Origin: Stenotrophomonas rhizophila
GTDB lineage: Bacteria > Pseudomonadota > Gammaproteobacteria > Xanthomonadales > Xanthomonadaceae
Reading direction: 5' to 3'
DNA length: 64,000 bases
Assembly: GCF_020857975.1 (NCBI RefSeq)
Contig: NZ_JACWUO010000007.1
Span: forward strand, 172,409 to 236,408
The translations under genes were made by a program, and so were the position numbers. The notes beneath the pieces were generated by a model. That model was not told the DNA's origin. It worked only from the letters and a program-made list of their open reading frames with translations, and did not search any database. This document shows, in pieces, positions 28,067 to 38,235 of the stretch; position 1 is the first letter of the stretch, and each line of letters starts with the position of its first letter.

Positions 28067-29122
28067 ATGTCCCCGCAAAGAAAACATGTTCCCGTGGTCA
28101 TCGTCCTCGGCGTGGTCGTGCTTGCCGCCGGTGGTTGGCTGCTGCTGCGCGACGGTCGCCACCAGTACACCAACAATGCCTACGTCACCGCCGACTTCAC
28201 CGTGGTCGCGCCGAAGATCGCCGGGTTCGTCAGCGAGGTGCGCGTGGCCGACAACCAGCGGGTCAAGGCCGGCGATGTGCTGGCCCGCATCGACGACCGC
28301 GACTACCAGGTAGCGCTGGTGGCCGCGCGTGCCGACCTGGCCAATGCGCACGCGCAGCTGGCCAACGCACGGGCCGCGCTGGCCCAGCAGGACTCGCTGA
28401 TCGACCAGGCGCGCGCCAACGTCGATGTCAGCCAGTCCGAACTTACCCTGGCCCAGGCCGACCAGCAGCGCTACCGCGAGCTGGCCCGCGATGGTGCCGG
28501 CACCGTGCAGAACGCGCAGCAGGCGCAGTCGCGCCAGGCCGTGGCCAGCGCGCACCTGCAGCAGGGCCGTGCCGCGCTGCTCACTGCGCGCCAGCGCACC
28601 GATATCCTCGGTGCCGGCGTGCAGGCCGCACAGGCGGCGGTGCAGCGCGCCGAAGCCGCGCAGGCACGCGCCGAACTGGATCTGTCGCACACCGAACTGC
28701 GCGCCCCCATCGATGGCATGGTCGGCCGCCGCGCGATCCGCGTGGGCGCCTACCTGACCCCGGGCACCGCAGTGCTGGCGGTAGTACCGTTGCAGCAGGC
28801 GTTCGTGGTGGCCAATTTCCAGGAAACCCAGCTGACCCGCATGCGTGCCGGGCAGCAGGTGGACCTGCAGGTGGACGTATTCCCCGGCCAGCGGCTGCGT
28901 GGGCACATCGACAGCATCGCTCCGGCCACCGGCGTTACCTTCGCCGCGGTCGCCCCGGAAAACGCCACCGGCAACTTCACCAAGGTGGTGCAGCGCATCC
29001 CGGTCAAGATCGTGCTGGACAAGGACCAGCCGCTGGCCGACAAGCTCCGTGCGGGGATGTCGGTGGAGGCCAGCGTGGACCTGGACAGCGGCCGCCGCGG
29101 GCTGGCCGGGGAGGGCGCGTGA
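28067..29122 (+). CDS. HlyD-family membrane fusion protein (EmrA-like)
   Basis: A 351-aa periplasmic adaptor with one N-terminal membrane helix (VVIVLGVVVLAAGGWLLL). The biotinyl-lipoyl motif is YVTADFTVVAPKIAGFVSEV, a long coiled-coil hairpin covers about residues 80-205, and the C-terminal half (IDGMVGRRAIRVGAYLTPG) completes the lipoyl and barrel domains. It starts 18 bases after the MFS gene and links that pump to the outer-membrane channel. Its stop overlaps the next start (TGATG). Confidence 0.92.
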   Translation: MSPQRKHVPVVIVLGVVVLAAGGWLLLRDGRHQYTNNAYVTADFTVVAPKIAGFVSEVRVADNQRVKAGDVLARIDDRDYQVALVAARADLANAHAQLANARAALAQQDSLIDQARANVDVSQSELTLAQADQQRYRELARDGAGTVQNAQQAQSRQAVASAHLQQGRAALLTARQRTDILGAGVQAAQAAVQRAEAAQARAELDLSHTELRAPIDGMVGRRAIRVGAYLTPGTAVLAVVPLQQAFVVANFQETQLTRMRAGQQVDLQVDVFPGQRLRGHIDSIAPATGVTFAAVAPENATGNFTKVVQRIPVKIVLDKDQPLADKLRAGMSVEASVDLDSGRRGLAGEGA

Positions 29123-30531
29123 TGGTGTCGGCGACCGCGCGCGTACTGGCCGGCAGCGCGCTGTGCATGGCGCTGGCCGCCTGCACGCTGGGGCCTGATT
29201 TCGTGCGTCCACAGGCCCAATTGCCGGCGCAATGGCAGGGCACGGCGGTCAGCGCCGGCGCGCTGGCCGATGACGGCCAATGGTGGCAGGGCTTCGATGA
29301 CCCCATCCTTGCCACGCTGGCCACGCGCGCGCTGCAGGCCAACCTGGATATACAGCTGGCTGCCAATCGCGTGCAGCAGAGCCGTGCCGCGCGGGGAGTT
29401 TCCGCTGCCGAGCGCTGGCCCGGTGTCAGCGCCACGGCCAGCGGGGTGCGGGCACGCAACAGCGAGGTCGGCTTGAACGATCCCTCGGGCAATGCCGGGC
29501 GCGACGACTACGGCCTGTTCCAGGCCGGGATCGGGTTGAGCTGGGAGCTGGATCTGTGGGGGCGCGTACGCCGCCAGGTCGAGGCAGCCGATGCGCGCGT
29601 GCAGATCTCGGGGGAGGATGCGCACGCGGTGCAGACCGTGGTGCTGGCAGAGACCGCGCGCAACTACCTGCAGCTGCGTGCCACCCGCCAGCTGCGGGTG
29701 ATCACCGCGGACAACCTGCGCATCGCCCGCGATATCGCGCACCTCACACAGGCCCGCCAGCGGCAGGGCGTGGCCAGCACCCTGCAGGTGGCCAGCGCGG
29801 CCGCCCAGGTGGCCGCGCTGGAGGCGCGGTTGGTACCGCTGCAGCACCGCGACGCGCAGCTGCGCAATGCCCTGGCGCTGCTGCTGGCACAACCGCCGCA
29901 TGCGCTGGATGCCACCTTGGAAGGTCAGCGCATGGACTGGCCGGCGTTGCCGCCGATGGCTGCCGGCGTACCCGGCGAACTGGCTGCGCGGCGCCCCGAC
30001 ATCCGCCGCGCCGAAGCGGCGCTGCATGCCGCCACCGCATCGATCGGGGTGGCCAAGGCCAGCTTCCTGCCGCGCATCACCCTCAACGGCGATGCCGGCT
30101 TCCAGGCCAGGCAGCTCGACGACCTGGATGGCTGGGATGCACACCGTTTCAGCATCGGCCCAAGCATCAGCCTGCCGATCTTCCAGGGCGGGCGGTTGAA
30201 GGCCAACCTGGCACTGAGCCGGCTGCAGCAGCAACAGGCCGCGGTGCAGTTCCAGCGCACGGTACTGCAGGCGTGGCACCAAGTGGATGATGCGATCGAC
30301 AGCTACGCGGCCGAGCAGCAACGCGGCGAGCGCCTGGCGCTGGCGGTGACCGAAAGCGACCGCGCGCTTGGCGCCGCGCAGCGGCAGTACCGGGCGGGCG
30401 TGGTGGACATGCTGGATGTACTGACGACCCAGCGCATCGCGCTGGACAACCAGGCCGCGCTGGCCGACAGCCAGGCTGCGGCGGCGATCGCGCGGGTGGA
30501 GCTGTACCGCGCGCTGGGCGGCGGCTGGTGA
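29122..30531 (+). CDS. Outer membrane efflux lipoprotein, NodT/OprM family
   Basis: A 469-aa outer-membrane channel lipoprotein. The signal ends in the lipobox LAAC (Cys near residue 21), followed by the family start TLGPDFVRPQ. Two OEP repeats contain LWGRVRRQVEAADARV and ARRPDIRRAEAALHAATASIGVAKA, characteristic of NodT-type proteins. It is the third gene of the efflux operon, coupled to the fusion protein gene by TGATG. Confidence 0.93.
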   Translation: MVSATARVLAGSALCMALAACTLGPDFVRPQAQLPAQWQGTAVSAGALADDGQWWQGFDDPILATLATRALQANLDIQLAANRVQQSRAARGVSAAERWPGVSATASGVRARNSEVGLNDPSGNAGRDDYGLFQAGIGLSWELDLWGRVRRQVEAADARVQISGEDAHAVQTVVLAETARNYLQLRATRQLRVITADNLRIARDIAHLTQARQRQGVASTLQVASAAAQVAALEARLVPLQHRDAQLRNALALLLAQPPHALDATLEGQRMDWPALPPMAAGVPGELAARRPDIRRAEAALHAATASIGVAKASFLPRITLNGDAGFQARQLDDLDGWDAHRFSIGPSISLPIFQGGRLKANLALSRLQQQQAAVQFQRTVLQAWHQVDDAIDSYAAEQQRGERLALAVTESDRALGAAQRQYRAGVVDMLDVLTTQRIALDNQAALADSQAAAAIARVELYRALGGGW

Positions 30532-30535
30532 AGGG

Positions 30536-30558
30536 CAGTGCCGGCCCGCGGCCGGCAA
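30536..30558 (+). repeat. SMAG-like palindromic repeat (GCAG variant)
   Basis: GCAG followed by TGCCGGCC-CGC-GGCCGGCA, an 8-bp perfect stem, directly after the efflux operon. It differs from the GTAG head by one base. Confidence 0.65.
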
Positions 30559-30570
30559 TGCCGGTCGGGT

Positions 30571-30909
30571 TCAACGCACGTCGCGCAGTTCCCAGTGGTG
30601 GCCGGCCAGCAGGCGCAGGCGCTGCTTGAACACGTCGCTGTCGACGCGCGTGGTAGCCACCAGGTTGATGCGCAGGTCCTTCTGCTCGCCGGTGACGGTG
30701 GCGTCCGGATCGGTGGCGCCCCATTGCGGCTCGACCGCATCCGGGTCGGGCTGCTTGGCGCGCCACTTTTCAAACAGCGTGGTGCTGCGCAAGGCGTCCT
30801 GCAGTTCTTCGGCGAAGCCGGCCGCGCCCTGCGAGTGGAAGGACAGGTCGGAATCGTTGCCGCGGGCCTTGGACGGGTCCGGCAGGCTGATGTGGTACTG
30901 CGTTGGCAT
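30571..30909 (-). CDS. Conserved hypothetical protein
   Basis: A 112-aa soluble protein of unknown function (MPTQYHISLPDPSKARG...). It has no signal peptide, membrane helix or cysteine cluster. The sequence HSQGAAGFAEELQDALRS near residue 25 is likely helical and the C-terminal half (RINLVATTRVDSDVFKQRL) is mixed strand and helix. The start follows CGGAGATAACC on the minus strand, a good ribosome binding site. It lies 125 bases beyond the DegV gene on the same strand, so co-transcription is possible. Confidence 0.78.
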   Translation of the reverse strand: MPTQYHISLPDPSKARGNDSDLSFHSQGAAGFAEELQDALRSTTLFEKWRAKQPDPDAVEPQWGATDPDATVTGEQKDLRINLVATTRVDSDVFKQRLRLLAGHHWELRDVR

Positions 30910-31034
30910 GGTTATCTCCGTGGGATGCGGCAAGGCTGACAGAACCGCGGTGGATTCGGCGTGCACGCCGTGGCCGCCGGCCTGCGCGGGCGCGGCAATC
31001 GTGGCATGGCCACGACCGCGCCTGCCAGCCTCGC

Positions 31035-31979
31035 TCAGGCATGGAACGTATGCGGTTGGTCGGCAAAGCCGATCGTGAGCGCGCCCTTGCCCACGTTGAC
31101 CATGCCGGTCAGGCTCATCACCGCTTCGAACACCTCCACCCCATGGCTCTGGCAGGTCTGGCGCAGCGTGGCATAGCCGGGCAGGGCGTGCAGGTCGGCC
31201 AGTTCGCCGCCGTAGCTGATGCAGACGGTGGGCGTCATCAGCCCGGCCTGGACCCGCTGGCCGACGAAGTCGAACAGCTTCTGCACGGCGTTGTCGAAGC
31301 CCTTGATCTTGGCCACCGGCCCGGTCTGCCCGCGATAGCCGTGCAGCACCGGCTTGATGTCCAATGCGCTGCCCAGCGCAGCGCTGAGCAGGCCCACGCT
31401 GCGGTCGCCCTTGTGGCGGGCGCGGGCGCGCAGGTAGTACAGGTCGCGGGGAACCATGTAGCCATGCACGTTGAGCGCCAGCTGCTCCAGTCGTTCGCGG
31501 ATCTGCTGCACGCTGGCCCCGCTGTCGCGCAGCCGTACTGCTTCCACCGCGGTCACGCCCTGCGCGGCGAACAGGTTCTGGGTATCCAGCACCCGCAGCG
31601 CGAACGGCGAGTTGAAGCCGGCCGCCTGGCGCACCGGTTTGTAGTCGTTGAGGATGGCGAAGCTGGCCTGCATCGCGTTGTCGTGGATCGGGCTGCGGGT
31701 CTTGGTGATGGTCATGCAGAACACATGGTCGTAGTCGATCACCAGCTTGCCCAGGAACAGGTCCCGGATCTGGGTCACGCTGAACGGAATGGTCTCCGCT
31801 TCGGCGCCGTGTTCGGCGACGTGGGCGTGCAGGAAACTGAGCGTGGCCTGTTCGTCGCGGTGGTCGGCGAGCACCGCTTCGCCGATGCGTACGGTGATCG
31901 GCAGCAGCACGATGTTGTGTTGCGCGATGAAGTCCTGCGGCAAGTCGCAGGCAGAGTCGACGACGATCCCGATGCGCAT
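31035..31979 (-). CDS. DegV-family fatty-acid-binding protein
   Basis: A 314-aa protein of the DegV/FakB family. It has the N-terminal IGIVVDSACDLPQDFI, the lipid-head region DYDHVFCMTITKTRSPIHDN, and the second-domain GLMTPTVCISYGGELADL. FakB proteins present fatty acids to the kinase FakA; no fakA lies in this window, and proteobacterial members are poorly understood. The 80-base gap upstream shows no further gene. Confidence 0.88.
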   Translation of the reverse strand: MRIGIVVDSACDLPQDFIAQHNIVLLPITVRIGEAVLADHRDEQATLSFLHAHVAEHGAEAETIPFSVTQIRDLFLGKLVIDYDHVFCMTITKTRSPIHDNAMQASFAILNDYKPVRQAAGFNSPFALRVLDTQNLFAAQGVTAVEAVRLRDSGASVQQIRERLEQLALNVHGYMVPRDLYYLRARARHKGDRSVGLLSAALGSALDIKPVLHGYRGQTGPVAKIKGFDNAVQKLFDFVGQRVQAGLMTPTVCISYGGELADLHALPGYATLRQTCQSHGVEVFEAVMSLTGMVNVGKGALTIGFADQPHTFHA

Positions 31980-32060
31980 CCTGTGAGCCCCCTCCAGGCA
32001 GGTGTAGGTCCGGAAGTGTGAAACCTATCCCAAAAACGCGGCGGCTGCCTGACCGGGCGG

Positions 32061-32699
32061 TCAGCCCGCCGGGCGCCGCCGCTCCACCGCGACCGGCAGG
32101 TCGTCGATCCGGGCCCACTGCTCCCGGTCCAGCAGGCCGGGGTCGGCCAGCACCGCCTGCATCAACCCATGCGATTCATTGCCCCAGAACAGCTCCCCGT
32201 CGATGGCCAGGGTGGGCACCCCGAACACGCCGGCGCCGATCGCCGCCTCGGTGTTGTGCCGCAACTGGTCCTTGACCGCCGGTGCGGCCACCGCGGCGGC
32301 TACGTCGGCCACGCCCAGCATCGCCCCGGGCAGGGCCAGCGCCGGGGAGCTGTCGGCGGCCTGGCCGTCGCGCCAGATCCAGTTGAACAGCACCTCCACC
32401 GCCGCGTGGGTGCCGCCGGCGGCCAGGCACAACCGCAGTGCGGCCAGCGGGTTGAACGGATGGGCGGGCGGAAAGCGCAACGTCACGCCCTGCTGCCGGG
32501 CCTGCCACAGCGCCTGGCGGTAGATGAAGCGGCGCTTGGCCGGGATCTCGGCCGGGCCCAGGGTGCCCAGGTGGGCCAGTACGGCGCCGAAGGCGATCGG
32601 CACCGGGGTGATCTGTTCGAACTGCGGCAGCTGTTTGAGCTGCTGCCAGTGCAGGTAGGCGAACGGCGAGACGAAATCGAAATACCAGCGCAGGTCCAT
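32061..32699 (-). CDS. 2-hydroxychromene-2-carboxylate isomerase family protein (DsbA/GST-kappa fold)
   Basis: A 212-aa cytoplasmic protein of the thioredoxin-like kappa class. The catalytic Ser lies in YFDFVSPFAYL at residues 6-16 and the cis-Pro loop is GVFGVPTLAIDG, both as in the NahD isomerase of naphthalene degradation. The genes around it are not aromatic-degradation genes, so the true substrate is uncertain; glutathione-linked detoxification is an alternative. Confidence 0.86.
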   Translation of the reverse strand: MDLRWYFDFVSPFAYLHWQQLKQLPQFEQITPVPIAFGAVLAHLGTLGPAEIPAKRRFIYRQALWQARQQGVTLRFPPAHPFNPLAALRLCLAAGGTHAAVEVLFNWIWRDGQAADSSPALALPGAMLGVADVAAAVAAPAVKDQLRHNTEAAIGAGVFGVPTLAIDGELFWGNESHGLMQAVLADPGLLDREQWARIDDLPVAVERRRPAG

Positions 32700-32776
32700 G
32701 GCGATCCTCGGTGTCGGGCACCGCGTCGATCATGCCGCAGCCGGGCGGCCGGCGCGAACGACGGCCACCGGAGCGC

Positions 32777-34071
32777 TTAGCGCGGGTATGCGCGCGGTTC
32801 GCTGCCGGCCGGGGCCAGGTAACGGTCGCGCAGCTCGGTCTGGCGCGAACGCATCGGCATCGCCCGGCCGCCCAGCCACACCTGCCCGGCGTAGTGGCCC
32901 ACGTCCAGCGGGTCGCCTTCCCACAGCACCAGGTCGGCCAGCTTGCCCACCTCGATGCTGCCGATGCGCTCGCCCACCCCCAGCACCTGCGCCGGCACCC
33001 GGGTCAGCCCGGCCAGGCCGTCCTGCCAGGGCAGGCCGTTGGCCACCGCGTTGCCGGCCAGCTGGCGCATCTTGCGTGCGTTGTGCGAGGCATCGTCGCG
33101 CTGGGCGAAGCTGACCTGCACGCCGGCCGCACGCAGCCGTGCGGCGTTTTCCAGGGTAGCCCCGAGCTGGTCGAAACTGGCCGGCAGGTTGCCCAGCGCA
33201 TCGACGAACACCGGCACCCCGGCCCGGGCCAGCTGCGGGGCCAGGCGCCAGGCCTCGGCGCCACCGGCGATGGCGATCTTCACCTTCTCGCGGGCGGCCC
33301 AGCGCAGCAGCTGGCCGATGTCGGCGGCGCGGTCGACCTGCACCACGATCCGGCCCTGGCCGGCCAGGTAGCGCGCCAGGGTGCTGCGCCCGGCCGGGGT
33401 CAGCAGCGCGTGCGGCGAATCGGCCGGTACCCGGCCGCGCGCCTCGCTGACCATCTGTTCCAGCAGCATCCACTGCGCCGCGCGCGAGCTGCCGGTGAGC
33501 TCGGCAGCGGACGCGCCCAGGCGGATGTACAACGCCAGCGGCCCGATCGGCTCGGCACTGCCGTCCAGGCGCACCACGCCGCCCTGGCCGGCAATGAAGC
33601 CGCCGCCACTGTTCGCCCCAAGGGCGGTGAAGCCGATCCCGTCCAGGCGTGCAACCGGCACCAGCACCGAGGCCGGGTTGTAGGCCAGGCTGACATCGAA
33701 CTCTGGCCGCAGCGGTTGCTCGGTCAGCTTCAGGGTGCTGTCCACCGTGGCCGCTTCGCCGGAGACCTCCTCGATGCCGATCTCGGTGATGCCGCCGAAC
33801 AGCGCCGGGGTCAGCGGCTTGCCGGCCGCCTCCACCACCGCCACCCCGGCCGGCGCGGACAGGCCGCTGCCGACGGCGCGGATCACCCCGCCCTGGACCA
33901 GTACATCGGCGTGTTCCAGGCTGCCGCGCGCGCTGACGGTATGCACCGTGGCGTTGCGGATCAGCAGGTCCTGGGCCTGCAGCGGCAGCGCCGCCAGCAG
34001 CAGAAGGGTAGTGCCGAGCCATGCCCGGCAACGCACTACCGGGCAACGCAGCGCAAGGCGGGTCACCGCGC

Positions 34072-34075
<4 letters not shown>
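32777..34075 (-). CDS. Amidohydrolase-like exported protein lacking metal ligands
   Basis: A 432-aa exported protein (signal peptide ending in LPLQAQ) of the amidohydrolase superfamily, imidazolonepropionase-like branch: LLIRNATVHTVSARGSLEHADVLVQGGVI at the start and GSIEVGKLADLVLWEGDPLD near the end. The HxH motif after strand 1 is replaced by LTPALFGGITEIGIEEVS, and the later His positions read QVDRAADI and VFVDALGN. It therefore cannot bind the usual zinc pair. Its ATG overlaps the stop of the active paralogue upstream (ATGA), so they are made together. Confidence 0.86.
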
Positions 34076-35484
<1,409 letters not shown>

Positions 35485-35688
35485 GGTTTCCCCGGTATGG
35501 CATCGACGTAACCGGCGACGCTAGCGGTGGAACGAGGGTTTGCCAAGTGGCCAGGCGCACAGGCGCGGCAGCGGGGCATGGCCGCGCCTGCGCCGGAACA
35601 CGGCCCATGGCCGCCTTTTTCTTGCTTGTTCGTCGTGCATCCCCAGAATAGGTGGCTGGTCAACCAGGTGCTGGACAGGAACTGCAGG

Positions 35689-36465
35689 ATGAAGAGCAAA
35701 CAGGAAATCGTCGAAAACTGGCTGCCGCGTTACACCGGGGTGCCGCTGGACCAGTTCGGCCAGCACGTGCTGCTGACCAATTTCGCCGGCTACCTGCATG
35801 CCTTTTCGCAGCTGACCGGGGCACCGGTGCAGGGCCTGGACCGACCGATGGCCAGCGTCACCAGCGACGACATCACCCTGATCAACTTCGGCATGGGCAG
35901 CCCCAATGCGGCCATCGTGATGGACCTGCTGTCGGCGGTGATGCCCAAGGCGGTGCTGTTCCTGGGCAAGTGCGGCGGGCTCAAGCGCAAGAACCAGCTG
36001 GGCGACCTGATCCTGCCGATCGCCGCGATCCGCGGCGAGGGCACCTCCAGCGACTATCTGCCGCCGGAAGTACCGGCGCTGCCGGCATTCGCGCTGCAAC
36101 GGGCGGTGTCCACCACCATCCGCGACCTCGGCCACGATTACTGGACCGGCACGGTCTACACCACCAACCGACGGGTCTGGGAGCATGATGAGGCATTCAA
36201 GGAAAAGCTGCGGCTGATGCGCTGCATGGCCATCGACATGGAAACCGCTACGCTGTTCGCGGCCGGCTTTGCCAACCACATTCCGATCGGGGCGTTGCTG
36301 CTGGTGTCCGACCAGCCGATGATCCCGGACGGGGTGAAGACCGAGGCGTCCGACGCCAAGGTCAGTTCCCAGTTCGTTGAAAACCATATCCAGATCGGTA
36401 TCGAGGCGCTTAAGCTAATACGGCGCAACGGCAAGTCGGTCCGCCATCTGCGCTTTGATGAGTGA
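35689..36465 (+). CDS. amn: AMP nucleosidase, short form
   Basis: A 258-aa phosphorylase-fold enzyme that splits AMP into adenine and ribose 5-phosphate. The sequence NFGMGSPNAAIVMDLL, FLGKCGGLKRKNQLGDL and the MAIDMETATLFAAGF active-site region match the catalytic domain of Amn. The N-terminal regulatory domain of the 484-aa E. coli enzyme is absent, the common state in Xanthomonadaceae. The ATG at 35689 was chosen because conserved sequence starts there (KSKQEIVENWL). The 200 bases upstream hold no other gene. Confidence 0.87.
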   Translation: MKSKQEIVENWLPRYTGVPLDQFGQHVLLTNFAGYLHAFSQLTGAPVQGLDRPMASVTSDDITLINFGMGSPNAAIVMDLLSAVMPKAVLFLGKCGGLKRKNQLGDLILPIAAIRGEGTSSDYLPPEVPALPAFALQRAVSTTIRDLGHDYWTGTVYTTNRRVWEHDEAFKEKLRLMRCMAIDMETATLFAAGFANHIPIGALLLVSDQPMIPDGVKTEASDAKVSSQFVENHIQIGIEALKLIRRNGKSVRHLRFDE

Positions 36466-36518
36466 TTGCAATGGTACCGGTGGGCGTCTCGGGGACGCAC
36501 CGCCGACAGGGGTAGTGA

Positions 36519-37058
36519 ATGGACGTGGCGGCACAAGTGGTGGAGTTCTGGCGCGAGGCGGGACCACAGCAGTGGTTCGCACGCGATGATGCGTTCGATG
36601 CGCGGTTCCGCCAGCGGTTCCTCGAGGAGCACTACGCGGCGGCGCGACGTGCCCGTGAGCACTGGCTGGGCACGGCCGACGGAGCGCTGGCGTTGATGAT
36701 CCTGCTCGACCAGTTCCCGCGCAACTGCTTCCGCGACACCGCCCATTCCTACGCCACCGATGGCCTGGCCCGACACTACGCGATGCGCGCGGTGGAGGAG
36801 GGGCTGGATCTGCAGCTGGTGCCCAAGCTGCGTGCCTTCATCTACCTGCCGTTCGAACATTCCGAAGACCCGCAGGACCAGGAGCGTTCGGTGGCGATGT
36901 TCGACGTGCTGGGCGACAAGGAATACCTGCGGTACGCCGAACTGCACCGCGACATCATCCGCCGCTTCGGCCGTTTCCCGCACCGCAATGCCGTGCTGGG
37001 GCGGATGCCGACGCCGGAAGAACTGGATTACCTGGCCGAGGGCGGGTTTGCCGGCTGA
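36519..37058 (+). CDS. DUF924 family protein
   Basis: A 179-aa all-helical protein of the DUF924 family, recognisable by VVEFWREAGPQQWFARDDAFD at the start, LILLDQFPRNCFRDTAHSYATD in the middle and the end FPHRNAVLGRMPTPEEL. The fold is TPR-like; the function is not established. It follows amn by 53 bases on the same strand and may share its transcript. A bidirectional terminator lies about 150 bases downstream. Confidence 0.88.
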   Translation: MDVAAQVVEFWREAGPQQWFARDDAFDARFRQRFLEEHYAAARRAREHWLGTADGALALMILLDQFPRNCFRDTAHSYATDGLARHYAMRAVEEGLDLQLVPKLRAFIYLPFEHSEDPQDQERSVAMFDVLGDKEYLRYAELHRDIIRRFGRFPHRNAVLGRMPTPEELDYLAEGGFAG

Positions 37059-37072
37059 TCCGGCGCCGCGCC

Positions 37073-37177
37073 ATCCACGCATGGCGTGGATCTACGGATG
37101 GTGTGCTTCGGCGATTGCCGTCACCCGCGTGTGGAGGCCTTGCGTGCCCTCGGGGTAGATCCATGCCATGCGTGGAT
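37073..37177. repeat. Inverted pair of SMAG-type repeats
   Basis: One copy at 37073-37095 (ATCCACGC-ATG-GCGTGGAT then CTAC, minus orientation) faces a second at 37155-37177 (GTAG then ATCCATGC-CAT-GCGTGGAT, plus orientation), 59 bases apart. Confidence 0.75.
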
Positions 37178-37201
37178 AGGCACCCACCGACGCCATGAAC
37201 A

Positions 37202-37228
37202 AAAAACGCCGGCAATGCCGGCGTTTTT
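37202..37228. terminator. Bidirectional rho-independent terminator
   Basis: AAAAACGCCGGC-AAT-GCCGGCGTTTTT forms a perfect 12-bp stem with A and T runs on both sides, so it can stop transcription from the DUF924 gene (plus) and the glutaredoxin fusion gene (minus). Confidence 0.92.
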
Positions 37229-37252
37229 CGTTGATCGCGTTACCTCGGGCGA

Positions 37253-38179
37253 TCAGTACTTCGGCACGCTGTTGTCCACATCGTTGGACCAGGCATCGAT
37301 GCCGCCGGTGATGTTGAACACCTCGGTGAAGCCCAGCGCGCGGAACTGCTCGGCCGCCTGCGCGCTGCGGCCGCCGTGGTGGCACAGGAAGGCCAGCGCG
37401 GTGTCCTTGGGCAGGGCTTCCAGACGCGCGCGGTTGTCGCCGTCGAAAGTGTCGAACGCGGCGTTGATCGAGGCGATCGCACGCTCGTCGGCCGGACGCA
37501 CGTCCACCACGGTGATGCTGCCGGCGCGCAGACGGTCGTCGGCATCGCGCACCGCCAGTTCCTGCACCTTTTTCGGTGCGTTCGGGTTGTCGATCGCCAG
37601 GCCCTTGCCGCGGATGTCGTCGACCCAGTCGATGGTGATGCCATCGGCGCGGCGTGCGCTGGCCAGGTCGAACTGCACGCGCAGGCCGTTGGATTCGGCG
37701 GCGATGGCGTTGTCATCGTGCGGGGCCAGCTGGAAGTTCGGCTGGAAGTTGGCATCGATGCCCAGCTGCAGCGACGCGCCCGGGGCGTCGGCCAGCGCAC
37801 CGCGCAGCATCTCCACCGCGGCCGGGGTCACCGTGATCGACGGCGCGGTGCGGTCCGGTGCGGCCAGGCCGAGCATGCTGCTCAGCTCACCGCTGCCGGC
37901 CATCTGCAGCAGGATGTCGCTGCCGCCGACCAGTTCGCCGTCGATGTACAGCTGCGGGATGGTCGGCCAGTCGCCATAGGCCTTGATGCCTTCGCGGATT
38001 TCCTGGTCGGCCAGCACGTTGACGTGGGCGAACTCCACGCCCAGATCCTGCAGCGCGCCCACGGCCTTGGCCGAGAAACCGCACTGCGGCATGCCCGGCT
38101 GACCCTTCATGAACAGCACGACGCGGTTGGCGTTGAGGATGGATTCGATGCGCGAGCGCAGGGCGGGTTCAAGGGACAT
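37253..38179 (-). CDS. Monothiol glutaredoxin (Grx4) fused to A-type-carrier-like and rhodanese domains
   Basis: A 308-aa three-domain protein. Residues 1-107 are a Grx4-type monothiol glutaredoxin with CGFS (GMPQCGFSAKAV) and WPTIPQLYIDGELVGG. Residues 113-208 match the A-type Fe-S carrier fold (SITVTPAAVEMLRGAL, GITIDWVDDIRGKGLAIDNPN) but contain no cysteine. Residues 210-308 are a rhodanese domain with the active-site loop FLCHHGGRSAQAA. Grx4 proteins bind Fe-S clusters with glutathione. The combination suggests sulfur or Fe-S handling. It is divergent from the deacetylase gene by 56 bases. Confidence 0.88.
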   Translation of the reverse strand: MSLEPALRSRIESILNANRVVLFMKGQPGMPQCGFSAKAVGALQDLGVEFAHVNVLADQEIREGIKAYGDWPTIPQLYIDGELVGGSDILLQMAGSGELSSMLGLAAPDRTAPSITVTPAAVEMLRGALADAPGASLQLGIDANFQPNFQLAPHDDNAIAAESNGLRVQFDLASARRADGITIDWVDDIRGKGLAIDNPNAPKKVQELAVRDADDRLRAGSITVVDVRPADERAIASINAAFDTFDGDNRARLEALPKDTALAFLCHHGGRSAQAAEQFRALGFTEVFNITGGIDAWSNDVDNSVPKY

Positions 38180-38235
38180 GGCGGTCGGTCCGGCGTTTGG
38201 AACCGGACATTCTACGCGGCATGGCATCATGGGGC

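Noticed and set aside
26429..29212. A 927-residue open frame on the minus strand across the MFS and HlyD genes
   Set aside because: It is the GC-rich antisense of two well-recognised genes, is rich in Arg, His and Gln, and shows no domain or start signal.
26764..30531. A 1255-residue open frame that seems to join the efflux genes
   Set aside because: Only its last 469 residues (the outer-membrane lipoprotein from 29122) are real; the rest is out of frame with the MFS and HlyD genes.
25419..30531. Naming the efflux operon fuaABC or emrCAB
   Set aside because: Both are known S. maltophilia pump types, but the gene order and the regulator direction here do not allow a firm choice from memory.
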